DNA of 64,000 bases from Halocaridina rubra (lineage: Eukaryota; Arthropoda; Malacostraca; Decapoda; Atyidae): positions 16,001 to 80,000 of the forward strand of contig JAXCGZ010000118.1 of NCBI GenBank assembly GCA_037179515.1. Reading direction: 5' to 3'. A program made the position numbers and the translations under genes. Below are positions 1 to 12,939 of this stretch, in pieces (position 1 is the stretch's first letter; every line of letters starts with the position of its first letter). The notes below the pieces were generated by a model. That model did no database searches, was not told where the DNA came from, and was given only the letters and a program-made list of their open reading frames with translations.

Positions 1-344
1 AAAAGTTACTTATTAACTATGACTCGAAATTTCAAATTAAAAAAGTAAAAGTTCTTGTTGATTTAGCTTCACATCTTCACACATACATATATACAAGTGT
101 AAGTGAATGAGAAAGAAATTAAGCAAGAAATGAGGAGTTATGAGCTTAGGGCTCTTTCCTAGGAGTGCAACTAGGTAAATCAAAACGAATGAAGTGATGA
201 GATTTGTGATTACAGAATCCTTATGTAGATATCTACATGACTGACGGCACATACACATTTACCAACAAAATGCATAATTAAGGTAAATACGGGAGAGAGA
301 TAAGCACACAAGGTAATTTTATATGACTGATTTCAATCAAGGAC

Positions 345-3300
345 TTACTTCTTGGCTACTTTCTTAACACCAAAAGCCTGAGCTGTAGGCAAGTTTTTGT
401 AATTCTCTTCGCTATCTGATTCATCACTATCTGATTCAGAGGATGACCTGTTAGATGAGTGTATGAATATTACTCCCCACTCACAAAATGAGGAAAGAAA
501 CAGCAAAAACAAGGCATTGCCGGAATGAGGATTTGATAATTATGATGTAATTCATGCTTAAATTAAGGAGAGATGAAATTACCAGCTGCATTATAAACGA
601 AAAGTCAGTGCATGGCTGAATGAATGGAATTATGAGTTTTATTAATTAGTTCTTGCACAGGTATTATATAACAACTAATATGGCACAACGTAAAATAAAA
701 TTATGATCATGAAAACAATGAAGGACGATATGAATGATATTATGAATTGCTTTAGTCAATACTGTACTTGCAATGGTATTACATAAAAAAAAAACTCTTA
801 ACACCACAGTCAGTCAATGTTGATGATGCAAGCCAGTATGTACTGTTGTAAAAATGTTTAGTCATATACACTCGTTATATACAATGAAATGTCTCCTTAT
901 TCTTAATCATTTATTCCCTGAAAATATATCACCAGTCTGTCAAAATACATACTAGAAAACAATCTCAAAAGTAATGTAATGAAAGGGGTTCAGAAGCCAA
1001 GTCAATATATAATGAGGACCTCCTGTAAAGTGTAGTCTATGCATCTTGTTTGCAGATCCCCAAAAATAATGCAGTTATGGGGCTAGTTTCTGTTAGCTTA
1101 TGAAAAAACAAGTAGCAGAACTGCAATATGACTAATAACAATCTCAAGAACTAAAACAATTTGAATAAGCTAAATGAGGAAATCGACACAAAAAGACAAA
1201 ATAACATTATAGTACATGTTGCCTAATCATTAATATACTTTGTTTGAGGTCCTACTTAAAGTCTATAAGAAAGTTGCTCTAACCTTATGAGAAATACATA
1301 GGAAAACAGAACTTCTTTAGGGTCAGAGATAGAATAGCTTACTCAAGCAGCTTCAAGGAAAACAGAAGAAACATGTCGATACCAGTCACTCTGAAACTAT
1401 AAGGAGTTAACAATTACACTTCCTTCCAGTTCCAAATCATTTCAGAGAAGAAAACCGAAGAAGGATACAGCAATACCAGTGACTCTAGAATTTGAGAGCA
1501 TTTACACACACCATTGATGCCAGCAGCAAACAACTATATTCCAAGGGATACAGAGGTACCAAAAACTATTGTTAGTGACTCTAGAACTAGTAAGGCTTTA
1601 TAACTATATCCCTTTTCTCTGTAGCAACCCACAATACTGTACTCCTAGAGAAAGGAAAATACACGAAGGATTTAACAATAGCAGTATATCTGGAACCAAC
1701 TGGGGATAACAAATTCCTTTTCTATCAGCTACACACCAAATTACTCTGAGAAAATGAAAAATTCAATTTTTGATAACACAAATTATCGTGCAAAGTATGC
1801 ATGATAACAGTGTTATTTCTATAATATTAGTGACTAAAAAAGGATCATCTTGACATGCATAATTACAATGGCCACACTCCACACACAAACAAAGTCACTA
1901 AGCATTTTTATATGGAAAAAAAAAAAAAAACCTGAGTGCTAAATTCTAAAGCCACTAGAGAAAACATAACTAGCCTTATCTGAAGTTCAGCTTTGTTACC
2001 GGAAAATCCATTCCCAGCAAGAATACTTCCTTCAAACAATAAAACTAAAAAGAAATATTTGGTAAAACAGCATATGAATATTAAAAATAATCCTTACTTT
2101 TCAGCAAACTCTTTGACCACAGTATCGTCAATCCCAAACGGTGAGGTGCAACAATATCGATTCCTTTTCGTCCCACAGCAGAATTGCTCTTCTGGACTAT
2201 CAAGTACATCTGGGCAGTTGATGTAAGTCGTCATACCAAACAGATTCTCCTTTTCACATACTGAGGCTGAAACTAAGGAAAAAAAAAATGCTAATTATTC
2301 ACCAAACTTGCTTCTGTATGTGAAACGTAAGCACTATACAGTTATATGTAAACACTGTTCAAGTTTGGCCATATAATGAGATGATACAAAACTTACAGTT
2401 AACACTGCTCATGGTCCCTGAGCCTTAAAAGGAGAGTCCATAAACTATCCACTAAAGAATTAAGTGCTTTAGTGCAAATAAAATATTTAACCCCAAACTC
2501 CTGAACTTTGATCACCAATAATGAAGACAAAATACAGTATATACAAACATACTGAAAATAAGTTAGGAAACTGAGTGAGGAGAGAGACAACATTCAATCA
2601 GGTCTATCTAATAACACAAACTCCATGGATGTGAACCACGACAAGAACATCAAAAATGCTGGTGGCCTGAATTTCCAGTCCAAATTCTAAGTTATTTTGC
2701 TACACTACATATATTAATACAAACTGTAATATGGTGTACATCCATTACTACAGGTTTTGAATGCAAATATAATGCGGCATCCTCCTAAAGAAAGTAATGA
2801 GATGACAACCATAAATAAAATTACAAGCAGTGGGGTTCCAACAAACTTTGATCATCCTACTTCTCTACTGTCAGCTTTTTCAAGGAAAAACAAAAATCAA
2901 CGCTCCCATATAACATTTAACTGCTTCCTTGACAAGCAGGGAATACTTATAGAATATTTTTCCCAGTTGCCAAGATATCTCTTTTAAGAGACTTCATAAA
3001 AATGATGCGTATCATGAGGGTCGATGTTTTCATACAAGATGAAGTACAATTTTTTAAAAGTCACGTTTCTCATCCCCTGAAGAACTGGTCTTCATATCAA
3101 CTCAAAAATTGGGTTGAGGTACTGCAACAAGTGATTCACAATTAGTCTCGCAAGAATTTGTATCATACAAACTATCCCATATATTATGCTTTGACAAAAA
3201 AGCTGCAGGACAGGAATATTTCCCTAATCAAATCCTAATTTCATCATAATGTTCTACCACAGAACCCACAAACCTAATGTGGTTGTTGCGCCTACAGAGC

Positions 3301-6300
3301 TGACAGGGGCTCATTCATCTCATTTACCTTGGCTGTTTCCTCCAATTTGGGGGGTAGCCGACATAAAAAAAAAAATAAGGGGATTACTTTGCTCTATGGG
3401 CAATTAAAAGGAAGCTAGCGACCGTTCAGATGGCACTGCTGGAGTGCCACAGCCCATCCTCCTGGCTCTTCCACAACCTGCGTCGCTTCATATGCCAACT
3501 CCCCTACTGCCCCTACCACAGGGCTACCTCTGTAAGATGCAGCCCCATGGTAACAGCAGATGCCCATCAGAGCTGCGTCACAATCGCTCGCCACTCATTC
3601 CTATTCCTAGCATGCACACTTGCTTCCCTCACATCCATCCTCCTATCATTCAGGGCTCTCCTTACTCCATCCATCCACCCAAACCTAGGCCTCCCTCGAG
3701 CATTTCTCCCATCAACTCTCGCATTCATCACCTATTTCAGCAGTCTTTCATCATCCATCCTCTCCACATGGCCAAACCATCTCAGAACATTCATATCTAC
3801 TCTGGCTGCCAATTCTCTCCTCACACTCGGTCTTGCTCTCACCACTTCATTCCTACGCCTATCCAACCGAGATACACCAATCATACTCCTAAGCCATTTC
3901 ATCTCAAACACATTTAGCTTCCGTGTCTCACTTACTTTCATACCCCATAACTCTGATCCATACATCAAAGTTGGCACAACCACTTTCTCATACAAAACTT
4001 TCTTAACATTCATTTCCAACCCTCCATTCTTCATCACTCCTTTCAACGCACTCAACACTTTACATCCTTCATGCACTCTGTAACACACATCTGCTTCCAC
4101 TCCACCATTTGCAGCTATAACCGAGCCTACATACTTAAACCGATCAACTTCCTCGAGTGTCTCTCCATTCAATATAGCATTCGATCCAGCACCATCCTCA
4201 TTTCTTGTACACCTCATAACCTTACTCTTTCCCACATTCACTCGCAACTTCCTCCTCTCACACACCATTCAAAATTCTGATACAGCTTCTCCTCTGAATC
4301 TGCCACCACCACAGTATCATCTGCAAACAGCAACTGATTCAGCTCCCACTCGTTATCATCCCCGTCTACCATTCTCAAACCTCGATCACGCACTCGCTCA
4401 TTCACCTTTCTTACGACTCCATCAATATACAAATTGAACAGCCATGGTGACATCACATCCCTGTCTCAGTCCCACACTCACTGGAAACCACTCAGTCACT
4501 TCATTCCCTACCCTAACACGAGCTCTACTGCCCTCATACAAACTCTTCACTGCTTGTAACAGTCTACCATCAATTCCATATAACCTCAAAACATTCCATA
4601 TTGCCTCTCTATCAACTCTATCATACGCTTTCTCCAGATCCAAAAAAGCAAAATACACATCCTTACCCTTTGCTAAATATTTCTCACATAACTGCCTAAC
4701 TATAAAAATCTGATCTATACAACCCCTACCTCTCCTAAAACCAATCTGCACTTCCGCGATCACATTTTCTGTCTTATCCCTAATCCTATTAATCAGTATC
4801 CTACCATACACTTTTCCTACCACACTCAACAAACTTATACCCCTAAAATTACTGCATTCATACATATCTCCCTTACCTTTGTATAGGGGCACTATACAAG
4901 CAATCACCCATTCCACTGGCACCATTGACAACATAAAGCATATATTAAACACTCTCTCTAACCATTCCAATGCAGTCACACCCCCTTCTTTCAACATCGC
5001 TGCTCTCACACCCTCCATTACAGGAGCTTTACCTGCTTTCGTTCCATCCAATGCCCTTTTCACCCCCTCTCTTGTAATTTCTCTCTCATTTTCATCTCCC
5101 ATTACTGGCACCTGAACATCCCCCACTGCCACTATGGCTGCCTCTCTATCTTCCTCAACATTCAGCAACCACTCAAAATATTCTGCCCATCTTTTCCTTA
5201 CATCGTCCTCTCTTAACATCTGTCCATTCACATCTTTCCCTGTCTCTTCCATCCTCAATCCACCCGTCCTTACTCTCTTCACTTCTTTCCAAAACTTCTT
5301 TTTATTCTCCTCATATGACCTACCTCTTCTCTTCCTCTACTTTCCACTTGATTTCCATATTTTTCTCCCTATATCTTTCATACTTCTACCTACTTTTACA
5401 TTGCAGCCATTCCTCAAAAACCCTCTTTTTCTCTTCCACCTTCATTTTCACCCCTTCATTTCACCACTCGCTGCCTCTCCTCATGCCACCTCCAACAAAC
5501 CTCTTTCCACACACATCACTTGCATTTCCCACAAAACATTCTTTCATCAACCCCCACTCCTCCTCTAACTCCCCAACTTCTCTTTCTTTCACCCTGTCAT
5601 GTGCCACTTTCAACCTGTCCTGATACTCCTATCTCTTCTCTGGCTTTTTCAACTCTTCCACCTTCACCACTTCCCTTCTACATCCCCCCACTCTATTTCC
5701 CCACTCTTTTGCTACTACCACTTTTGCTTCAACCAAAAAATGATCAGACATCCCAGCAGCCACACCCCTAAATGCATGCACATCTTTCACTCTACCAATC
5801 ATTCTCTTTGCTACCAACTCATAATCAATCAATGCTCTTTCTTTCACTATTCCATTTGCCACTCTCATCCATGTATACTTATTTATTGACTTCTTGAAAA
5901 ACTATTACCTATCACCATTTCTTGCTCCACACACATATCTAACAGTCTCTCGCCACTCTCATTCGCACCTGGTATCTTATACTTTCCTACAACACCTTCA
6001 ACCTCTCCATCACCCACTCTGGCATTCAAGTCACCCAACACAACTACATAGTTCCTTCTACTCAGACCATCCACACACCTAGTCAACTCATTCCAGAATT
6101 CATCTCGCTCTTCCTCACTTCTCTCACATCCTAGCCCATATGCACTAACAAAAGCCCATCATTCCCTACCCATCCTAACCCTCACCCACATCATCCTAGA
6201 TGATACTTCTTTCCATTCCACTACCTTATTTACCATCCATTCACTCAGCAATAATGCCACATCTCTCGCTCTCCCCCTTTCAGCCCCAGACACCCTACCT

Positions 6301-9300
6301 GTCACATCACCAAATGCCATTTCTCCTTTACCTTTCATCTTCATCTCACACAATGCCAATACATCTATCCTCCTCCTACCAAATATATATTCAATCTCAC
6401 ATCTTTTGCTTTCTATTGTACTACAACCACGCACATTTAGACACCCCAAAACTAGAGTTTGGGGAGAAGTAACTCTCCCCTCTACTCCCTTTCTTCTTTG
6501 ACATCTCGCGGGAGGTTAATACAAGGGGGGGATTCCCAGTCCCCTCGCCTCGTCCACTTTTAATTGTGCCCGCCACCACAGGGCTACTACCCTCATCTTT
6601 CAAATTGCCAGTAACACTAGAAAAGAGAAGCATTAAGAAATAACCTTGGGGAATAAAACTTGGGACCTGGTGAGCGAATGCATTTTTAAACTGTTTATAT
6701 ATACCATACTTTAGCTTTGCAATGCAGAGAAAATGAGAGAGTTTTGGGAATACAGTATACCTCCAATTTAAGTATATTATACTAAAAAACACTGATGCTT
6801 CAATTGATCAGATTTATCAAGAGAAGTGTAAATTATCTAAAAAGAAGTAAAATAACTATCAAGAAAAGCGTAAATTTCATAAGAGGTTGTAAAATGTTAA
6901 GTATATCTAGTAATATAAAGTGAAGATGGTTTTCAATGCACTTTAAACTTGGCATGATAAAGACAGTAGGCAAAAAGAACTAGTCTATTTCTGGGTGCCT
7001 CTACAAACATCAACAAACAACAAAACTGTATACTTAGCAACACGTTTCTTCAAGAGATAAACCAATAATCATTAAACTGTAATATAATACAGATAAGTAC
7101 GAATTGCAAAGTGAAAATGGGAAATACTGAGTTTTAATACTGGTTAAGTACAGGGACCTTTCGCAGTTTAAGTGTCTGGGACTTGTCTAGGCCCATGGAT
7201 GGCTCTACATGCAATGCCTTGAGGGGCGTTTATGGACAGCATAGAATACATGATTTCTATTTCTCATAATTCACTTTAACTAACATTCTTAAGAGAGTCA
7301 GAAGAAGGTGGACTTTGTTACAAGATACTATGGCATTGAAATAATACTAGTGCCCACCCATGTTGTGTCCTGTGTGTGTAAATTAGATAGAGGCTTCTTT
7401 GTTCTTTGCATTAACGATGTAATAAGCGTTATCAAAGAGGTGACAGATTTATAGCTTAATTCCATTAGCGTCTCACATTCCTATCGCAATGATCTATAGC
7501 CAGCCTCCATAACAAACTATACATTATACATACAAATATATGATACATACATGCACTTATGTTACACTGTTCTTTGTACCAAACTAGTCCCCTCACACTA
7601 TAGGTGATTGGTTGTTTCCCCCTTCTCTGGAACCCTACTGGTGGAAGCACCACCAAGAAAACCACGCACTGCCATCAAGGTGATACAAAAGAGTCAACCC
7701 ACAACCGAGTCAGACAGTAAGTCAGTCAGAAGCAATCAGTCAGTTAGGAAAGTCTTGTGGGCGCTAATAAAGTTAGCATTACGTTAAGGGCATGGGGGCA
7801 TTGAGGCTTAGAGGAATCATGTAGCTCCTAAATAAATTAAGCGTTAAGTATTTTCGCATATCTATTACCACCTTGCATGAGACAGCCCTGGCCAACGGAT
7901 AAAGACTACAATTACACCAGTGCTATACCGCCGGCTACGACATATAATACCACACTGGTAGGTAGAGAACATCCATACGACACTGGTAAGCAATGATAGA
8001 ATCAACATTTCATACGACGCTGTTGGCATACTGGTGGAACATAGCTTTACGACTTCTGTTGGGATATGCAACACGACAGCATATCACAGTAACTTTAGAG
8101 TACAGTATCAGCTGTGTTCTATTGCAGTTTTGATAACTATGCAAAGGGCCAAGAATAAGAACGTCACTGAAGAGATAAACAAAAATGAACAACTGATGAT
8201 CTGTAAGAATTCAAAATGCAATGATAAAGCAAATATGTTCAGTCCAGTAAAAGAATTATTACAACTCTAACCTCTCTGTCTGCATAATTATTTGGAATAA
8301 CTGCAATGGATTAATGGTTATACTTTACAAGCTAATGGTTAAACTCTACAAGCTACCGATATGGTACACACCTGCAATTTACTTGACAGGTGTAAATGGT
8401 TAAGTTCTGTAAAGTTCAAAATGCTTTGTTGTTAGATCATTATACTTTCCTGGTGTGCTGTGATGTGATATTTCAATAATTTGCAAATATTTATCTCACT
8501 ATACAGTATTTAAACAGCGACATGTATCTGTCAACAAACTTAATTTAATGACCTTCGCTACCTATGAGGGCCTGTAGGCACCATTCACAGCAAGTACACA
8601 TCATTTTTGTAAGCTTCCATTGTAAATAAATATTATAATTACTTTTATGACTTGGGTTAAGGGTAGGAGAGGATATATCAAAATCTAAAGATGTAATGAG
8701 TCAAATGCCTGGCTCAAATAAAGGTCCCAAGCTCAACCACCCTCACTTAGTTATACTGCTCCTCGTTGCTAGATCAAAGTAGGGATAATAAGGTGAGTAG
8801 TGATATCCCTAATGTAAAAAAGAATGTGTCAATGCGAGGGGCTTTAAGGGTATAAAATGTGAGGGTTAATGATGGAACAGCATCTTCAAAAACCTAGGAT
8901 CTATGGTACTGGCAGGAAAGCTTGCTAAATTATACATTCATACCCCTAATTAGGAAAAATATCTCATGAAACTGACTATAATATTTGGCTAGGTTTGGTT
9001 ACTTTTGTTTACCCCAGTGAAAAACAAGTTCACTGAAAATGTTGCTTTTTTCCCTGTTTAGATACTTTTTTTTTTAGTTTTGTCTTTTCATTTCTTTCTC
9101 CGTAAATATGAACTTTAACTTTACCAAAAACTTAAGCCACATCCTACATATACATGACCAATATTTCCAAGGACGTTATATCAACTCTTTCGGTACTTTC
9201 CCAGTTTCAGACGTCACAAAGACCTGAACAGGATATCCTATTATACAGACTGTTATTTCGACTCCTGAAACACCTAAAAAGCTAGAGAACAATCCTTTCT

Positions 9301-9905
9301 TTCCTTTGCAAAACACCTTTTGGTTTTTAAAAACCGAGGAATATCCCGTTTTTAATATCATACTGGCTAAAAGCTTTAATAAAGTTTTTTAAAGAGAAAT
9401 GTAAAATGAAATTAAATTATCCTTCTGTCCTATAATCCTACCATACCTCAAATTACCCAAATACTGAGGAATAAGCATATCATCAGGCTTAAATGATTTC
9501 TTCAGTCTAGGACATAATTAGTTTAAAGGGAGATCAAACGACAGCTAAGCTCAAGTACTCTTACCACACCTCAATTGCTCAAGTACCATTCCTTCATATT
9601 TGCAAGATGCATTATGGCTTCCAAACACTGCACAGTATTCAGGATAGTCATAATAAAACTGCATACAGTTTAATACGATTTCACGTGAGATCACATACAA
9701 GCTTAAAAGCTTGAAAAGAAAAAAAAAAGGCTTTAAATTCAGTGAAACTCATGACCATTTGCCAAGGACAAAACCCAGATTGGAATTCTCCAATTCTAAA
9801 CATTAAGAACAATTAAAGGTCACTTATTAATGAATAATTACCTTCGTTAGCTGCTAAAACCATTAAAATGGCTCCTAAAATGAAGTGGGATATTTTGGTT
9901 GCCAT
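345..9905 (-). CDS. Shisa-like small cysteine-rich protein, possibly 3'-partial
   Basis: I rebuilt this gene from three short exons on the minus strand: 9905-9842, 2272-2098 and 447-345. Exon 1 starts at ATG 9905-9903 and encodes a typical signal peptide (basic start MATK, hydrophobic core, small residues near the end). Its donor is GTAATT in phase 1. Exon 2 follows a CTTAG acceptor and holds six cysteines, including the pairs FCCG and RYCC, the hallmark of the Shisa-type extracellular domain. Its donor is GTAAGG in phase 2. Exon 3 follows AACAG and adds a Ser/Asp/Glu-rich stretch then a basic end. All phases agree. Exon 3 either stops at TAA (347-345), giving about 113 residues with no membrane segment, or splices at GTAAGT (348-343) to an exon left of the window that could carry the transmembrane helix expected of Shisa proteins. 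The 7.5-kb first intron holds a LINE. Shisa proteins act in ER and plasma-membrane receptor trafficking; the role here is unknown. Confidence 0.7.
448..2097 (-). other. Intron 2 of the Shisa-like gene
   Basis: AT-rich sequence without a convincing coding segment. I looked here for an exon encoding a transmembrane helix and saw none. It holds an A-run near 1918-1930. Confidence 0.5.
3290..6600 (-). mobile_element. APE-type non-LTR retrotransposon (LINE), nearly full length, frame-broken
   Basis: Reading the minus strand gives the parts of a LINE polyprotein in order. The apurinic-type endonuclease begins at 6449 (NVRGC, then ETK-like CEMKMKGKGE) and continues at 6086-5883 with GDLNARVG (GDLN at 6035-6024). 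Reverse transcriptase runs through 5282-4422 (GFRRGRG, FLDLEKAYDRVD, VGLRQGC) and 4456-4238 (catalytic FADD at 4327-4316). The C-terminal part is at 4268-3732 (LMYGSELW, WFGHVERMDD) and continues to a TGA near 3573. The frame changes at several joins, so the copy is dead. The 5' leader (6470-6600) and the 3' end (ACCCCCCAAATTGG motif near 3350) match modules seen elsewhere in the window. The domain order and wording resemble RTE-like crustacean LINEs; the clade is an inference. It lies in sense orientation in intron 1 of the Shisa-like gene. Confidence 0.85.
6800..9841 (-). other. Rest of intron 1 of the Shisa-like gene
   Basis: No coding segment recognised. Positions 7936-8077 contain five loosely spaced (T/C)ACGAC motifs, perhaps a very decayed tandem repeat. 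Confidence 0.4.
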
Positions 9906-10023
9906 AATTTTAACACGTCAATAAACAAACAGCTAGAATATAGAAACAGCTTTGGAACACGCGACGGTATATTCCCACTTCTACTCCTACACCCACACTA
10001 ACACAAAATTGAAGCTGTAAATG

Positions 10024-10031
10024 TTTTTATA
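10024..10031 (-). promoter_or_regulatory. TATA box of the Shisa-like gene
   Basis: On the minus strand TATAAAAA lies about 120 bp upstream of the ATG at 9905. A start site about 30 bp downstream would leave a 5' UTR of roughly 90 bp. It is the only good TATA box between the ATG and the (AAT)n tract at 10085. No initiator was confirmed. Confidence 0.45.
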
Positions 10032-10082
10032 CCCTACGAAATATAGCGAAATTTAGCGGGAATTTCAAATAAATTTCACTAC

Positions 10083-10147
<65 letters not shown>

Positions 10148-10152
10148 TAATA
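10083..10152. repeat. (AAT)n microsatellite
   Basis: About 20 units of the trinucleotide AAT, just upstream of the Shisa-like promoter. A second AAT tract lies at 10581-10625. Confidence 0.95.
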
Positions 10153-10249
10153 CCTCACTCTAATTTATAGCTTGTCGAAGAGAACATTAAAGGGTTAGAG
10201 AAGCAGGAGAACAATCGCATCATCCCTATTTAATTCCGCATGACATTTA

Positions 10250-10477
10250 GGCTCGATCTTAATCAGTGTAAACCTAGGATACCATATTGTTAGTAAGGTA
10301 GAAACACACAAATGGATTTCATAAACGCATATAACGCAGTTCTGTGTATGGCTAGGATCCCGTACGATATCCTAGCCATACACAGAACCGCATCAGATGC
10401 GTTTATGAAATCCATTTATGTGTCTAGCTAATTAACAATATGGTATCCTAGGTTTACACTGATTAAGAAATCGGACC
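10250..10477. mobile_element. Palindromic MITE, PIF/Harbinger-like, copy 1
   Basis: The 228-bp element is almost one long inverted repeat. The left arm begins GGCTCGAT then CTTAATCAGTGTAAACC; the right arm is its complement and ends ATCGGACC. The ends are flanked by TTA on both sides (10247-10249, 10478-10480). GG...CC ends with a 3-bp TTA target site suggest the PIF/Harbinger superfamily. There is no coding capacity. Copy 2 is at 46873-47024. Confidence 0.7.
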
Positions 10478-10577
10478 TTAATCGAACGGGTTAGGCTGAA
10501 CACGATAATGAAGCCCTGGTACCTCCCTTCTTCAATTTTGTCAACCCTGCTGACTTAAGCGAAATATGGAATCATGG

Positions 10578-10580
<3 letters not shown>

Positions 10581-10625
<45 letters not shown>
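10581..10625. repeat. (AAT)n microsatellite
   Basis: About 15 AAT units, 100 bp right of the palindromic MITE. Confidence 0.95.
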
Positions 10626-10627
<2 letters not shown>

Positions 10628-10936
10628 GATGATTATGTTAGCAAAACTGAAGGGAACACACTAAGGCCGACAGCATTACGCGTATTTTTCTCCAGCTGAT
10701 CCAGTCAATCTTTAAAGCCACGAGAACTTCTCTCTACGAACAAATATGTATTAGTTTCAAAATAAAATCACGGAATAGTGATGTATAATCAAGATAAAGC
10801 ACTGTCTTCAAATTTGGGTATTTCTTATAACTAAGCGAAATTATTAAACACGAAAACTAGTTATTTAGGAAATTAATTCTGCAACTCTTGTGACCAACAT
10901 TAAAAGATTTTCCTGAGAATTAAATATATGTTGCTT

Positions 10937-11595
<659 letters not shown>

Positions 11596-11795
11596 TAGAT
11601 GTAGTCGCCGTGGCTCAGTCGGTAGCGTCTCCGACTCTGAGGCGTCAGGTCGAGGATTCGCGCCCCGCCACGGTCTGAGGTTAGCAAAGGCATGCACTCA
11701 GCGTAAGGATTACATCTGCCAAAACAAGTCCTTCGCAAGAAGGCAACCGTCCTAGCCCTTGGTTGATAAGGGAGTCCGTGACGTAAAACCGGAAC
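11596..11795 (+). mobile_element. tRNA-derived SINE, copy 1
   Basis: The 200-bp body has a tRNA-like head with an A-box-like TGGCTCAGTCGG and a B-box-like GGATTCGCGCC, then a non-tRNA body ending in CCGGAAC. The 15-bp flanks are identical (11581-11595 and 11796-11810: TATATATATGAGAGA), so it inserted at the edge of the (AT)n array by target-primed integration. Copies 2 and 3 are at 37301-37479 and 63347-63528. Confidence 0.85.
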
Positions 11796-12241
11796 TATAT
11801 ATATGAGAGAGAGATAAGTTTATAAAATATAGAATCTGAGAAAGCAAGCCAGCTCGTCTCAGAACTTGAAGCCAAAGCCAGCAAAAATCGAAAAAAAAAG
11901 TTATATACACTGACCCCATATAAATATGAAGAAGGACAAGAAAACTCATACAAACAAATATTCTTAAGACTGGTATAGGAAATGAAGCAGACATGCATGA
12001 ATCAACACCGTCACGCAAGTGTGTAAGAGCAGCCTTAGCCTTAATAGATGAGAGTCAAAAATCGTTCGTGATTCATACTTGGACATTAAGGTCACATCTA
12101 TAAATAGATAAGTGTATACGCCAGTAGTCTTTTGTCTCATCCCCAGTCATTCTTGTAGTTACACTACTAAAAAATAAATTTTTAACAGAAAGAGAGTAAA
12201 TGCCTACAATGCAACGCCAGATATGACAAAGTTTCTTCCTC

Positions 12242-12243
<2 letters not shown>

Positions 12244-12287
<44 letters not shown>

Positions 12288-12308
12288 ATAATAATAATAA
12301 TAATAATA
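12244..12308. repeat. (GA)n then (AAT)n microsatellite
   Basis: About 21 GA units followed by about 7 AAT units. The rest of 11811-12620 holds nothing else I can name. Confidence 0.95.
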
Positions 12309-12628
12309 GGAATAAAACTTTTACTATAAACTGAAGTAAAAGAAGAAGAAAATATCAATTGTTAAGTAATTCTGTTTAGAGAATGTTACAGATATTATTT
12401 TATTTCTAAAATATTTTTTTTATTTCCAATGCGATTACGAAAGTTTATTCTATAAATTAGTGGAATATTTTACTGTAACGTTTATCAAATAATTTTAAAT
12501 TAATAAATTAAGTAATTAATTTACTTGTTTATTTATTTAGTAGTTTACCTTGTGTTACATTACTTTTACTGTAAAGATGACAAGACTGATATGTGGCAAT
12601 GAATATTCTAATTCATCAGATTAAAACA

Positions 12629-12725
12629 AGCTACTACTACGGATCACCTGAAGAATCTCTCCCCGTACCCACCCAGGGGGGAGATTCTTCAGTTGATCCG
12701 TAGTAGTAGTAGTAGTAGTAGCTTT
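12629..12725. repeat. Short inverted repeat ending in a TAG tract
   Basis: The left arm GGATCACCTGAAGAATCT (from 12640) is answered by AGATTCTTCAGTTGATCC (to 12698). Both arms continue outward into GTAGTAG-type repeats and AAGCT. A third, direct copy of the right arm is at 12900-12926. Confidence 0.75.
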
Positions 12726-12778
12726 ATTTCGTAATTGAAATTCATCCATCCATATATTCCAAGGTAGTTAAACAGACA

Positions 12779-12826
12779 GACCTAACCTAACCAAACCTAA
12801 CCTAACACAACCTAACACATCCCTTC
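12779..12826. repeat. Interstitial CCTAA (telomere-type) run
   Basis: Degenerate repeats of CCTAA/CCTAAC. TTAGG is the usual arthropod telomere unit. Shorter runs occur at 16381-16395 and 26499-26515 (opposite strand). Confidence 0.6.
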
Positions 12827-12939
12827 AACCCTTCCCATCTGACATGTCACAACACTCCCCCTCTCTAGTTTCTCTCTGAAATTGTTACGCCGGGCACTCT
12901 GGGGGGAGATTCTTCAGTTGATCCACTAATAATCATCAT

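Noticed and set aside
3430..6470. Plus-strand open frames rich in Ser, Pro, His and Leu
   Set aside because: They are the complement of the minus-strand LINE; the minus strand carries the RT and endonuclease motifs.
7936..8077. TACGAC motifs at about 35-40 bp spacing
   Set aside because: Spacing and intervening sequence are too irregular to call a CRISPR or a tandem array in a eukaryotic genome.
11611..11680. A functional tRNA gene
   Set aside because: The tRNA-like part is the head of a dispersed SINE with target duplications and a non-tRNA body; the cloverleaf is imperfect.
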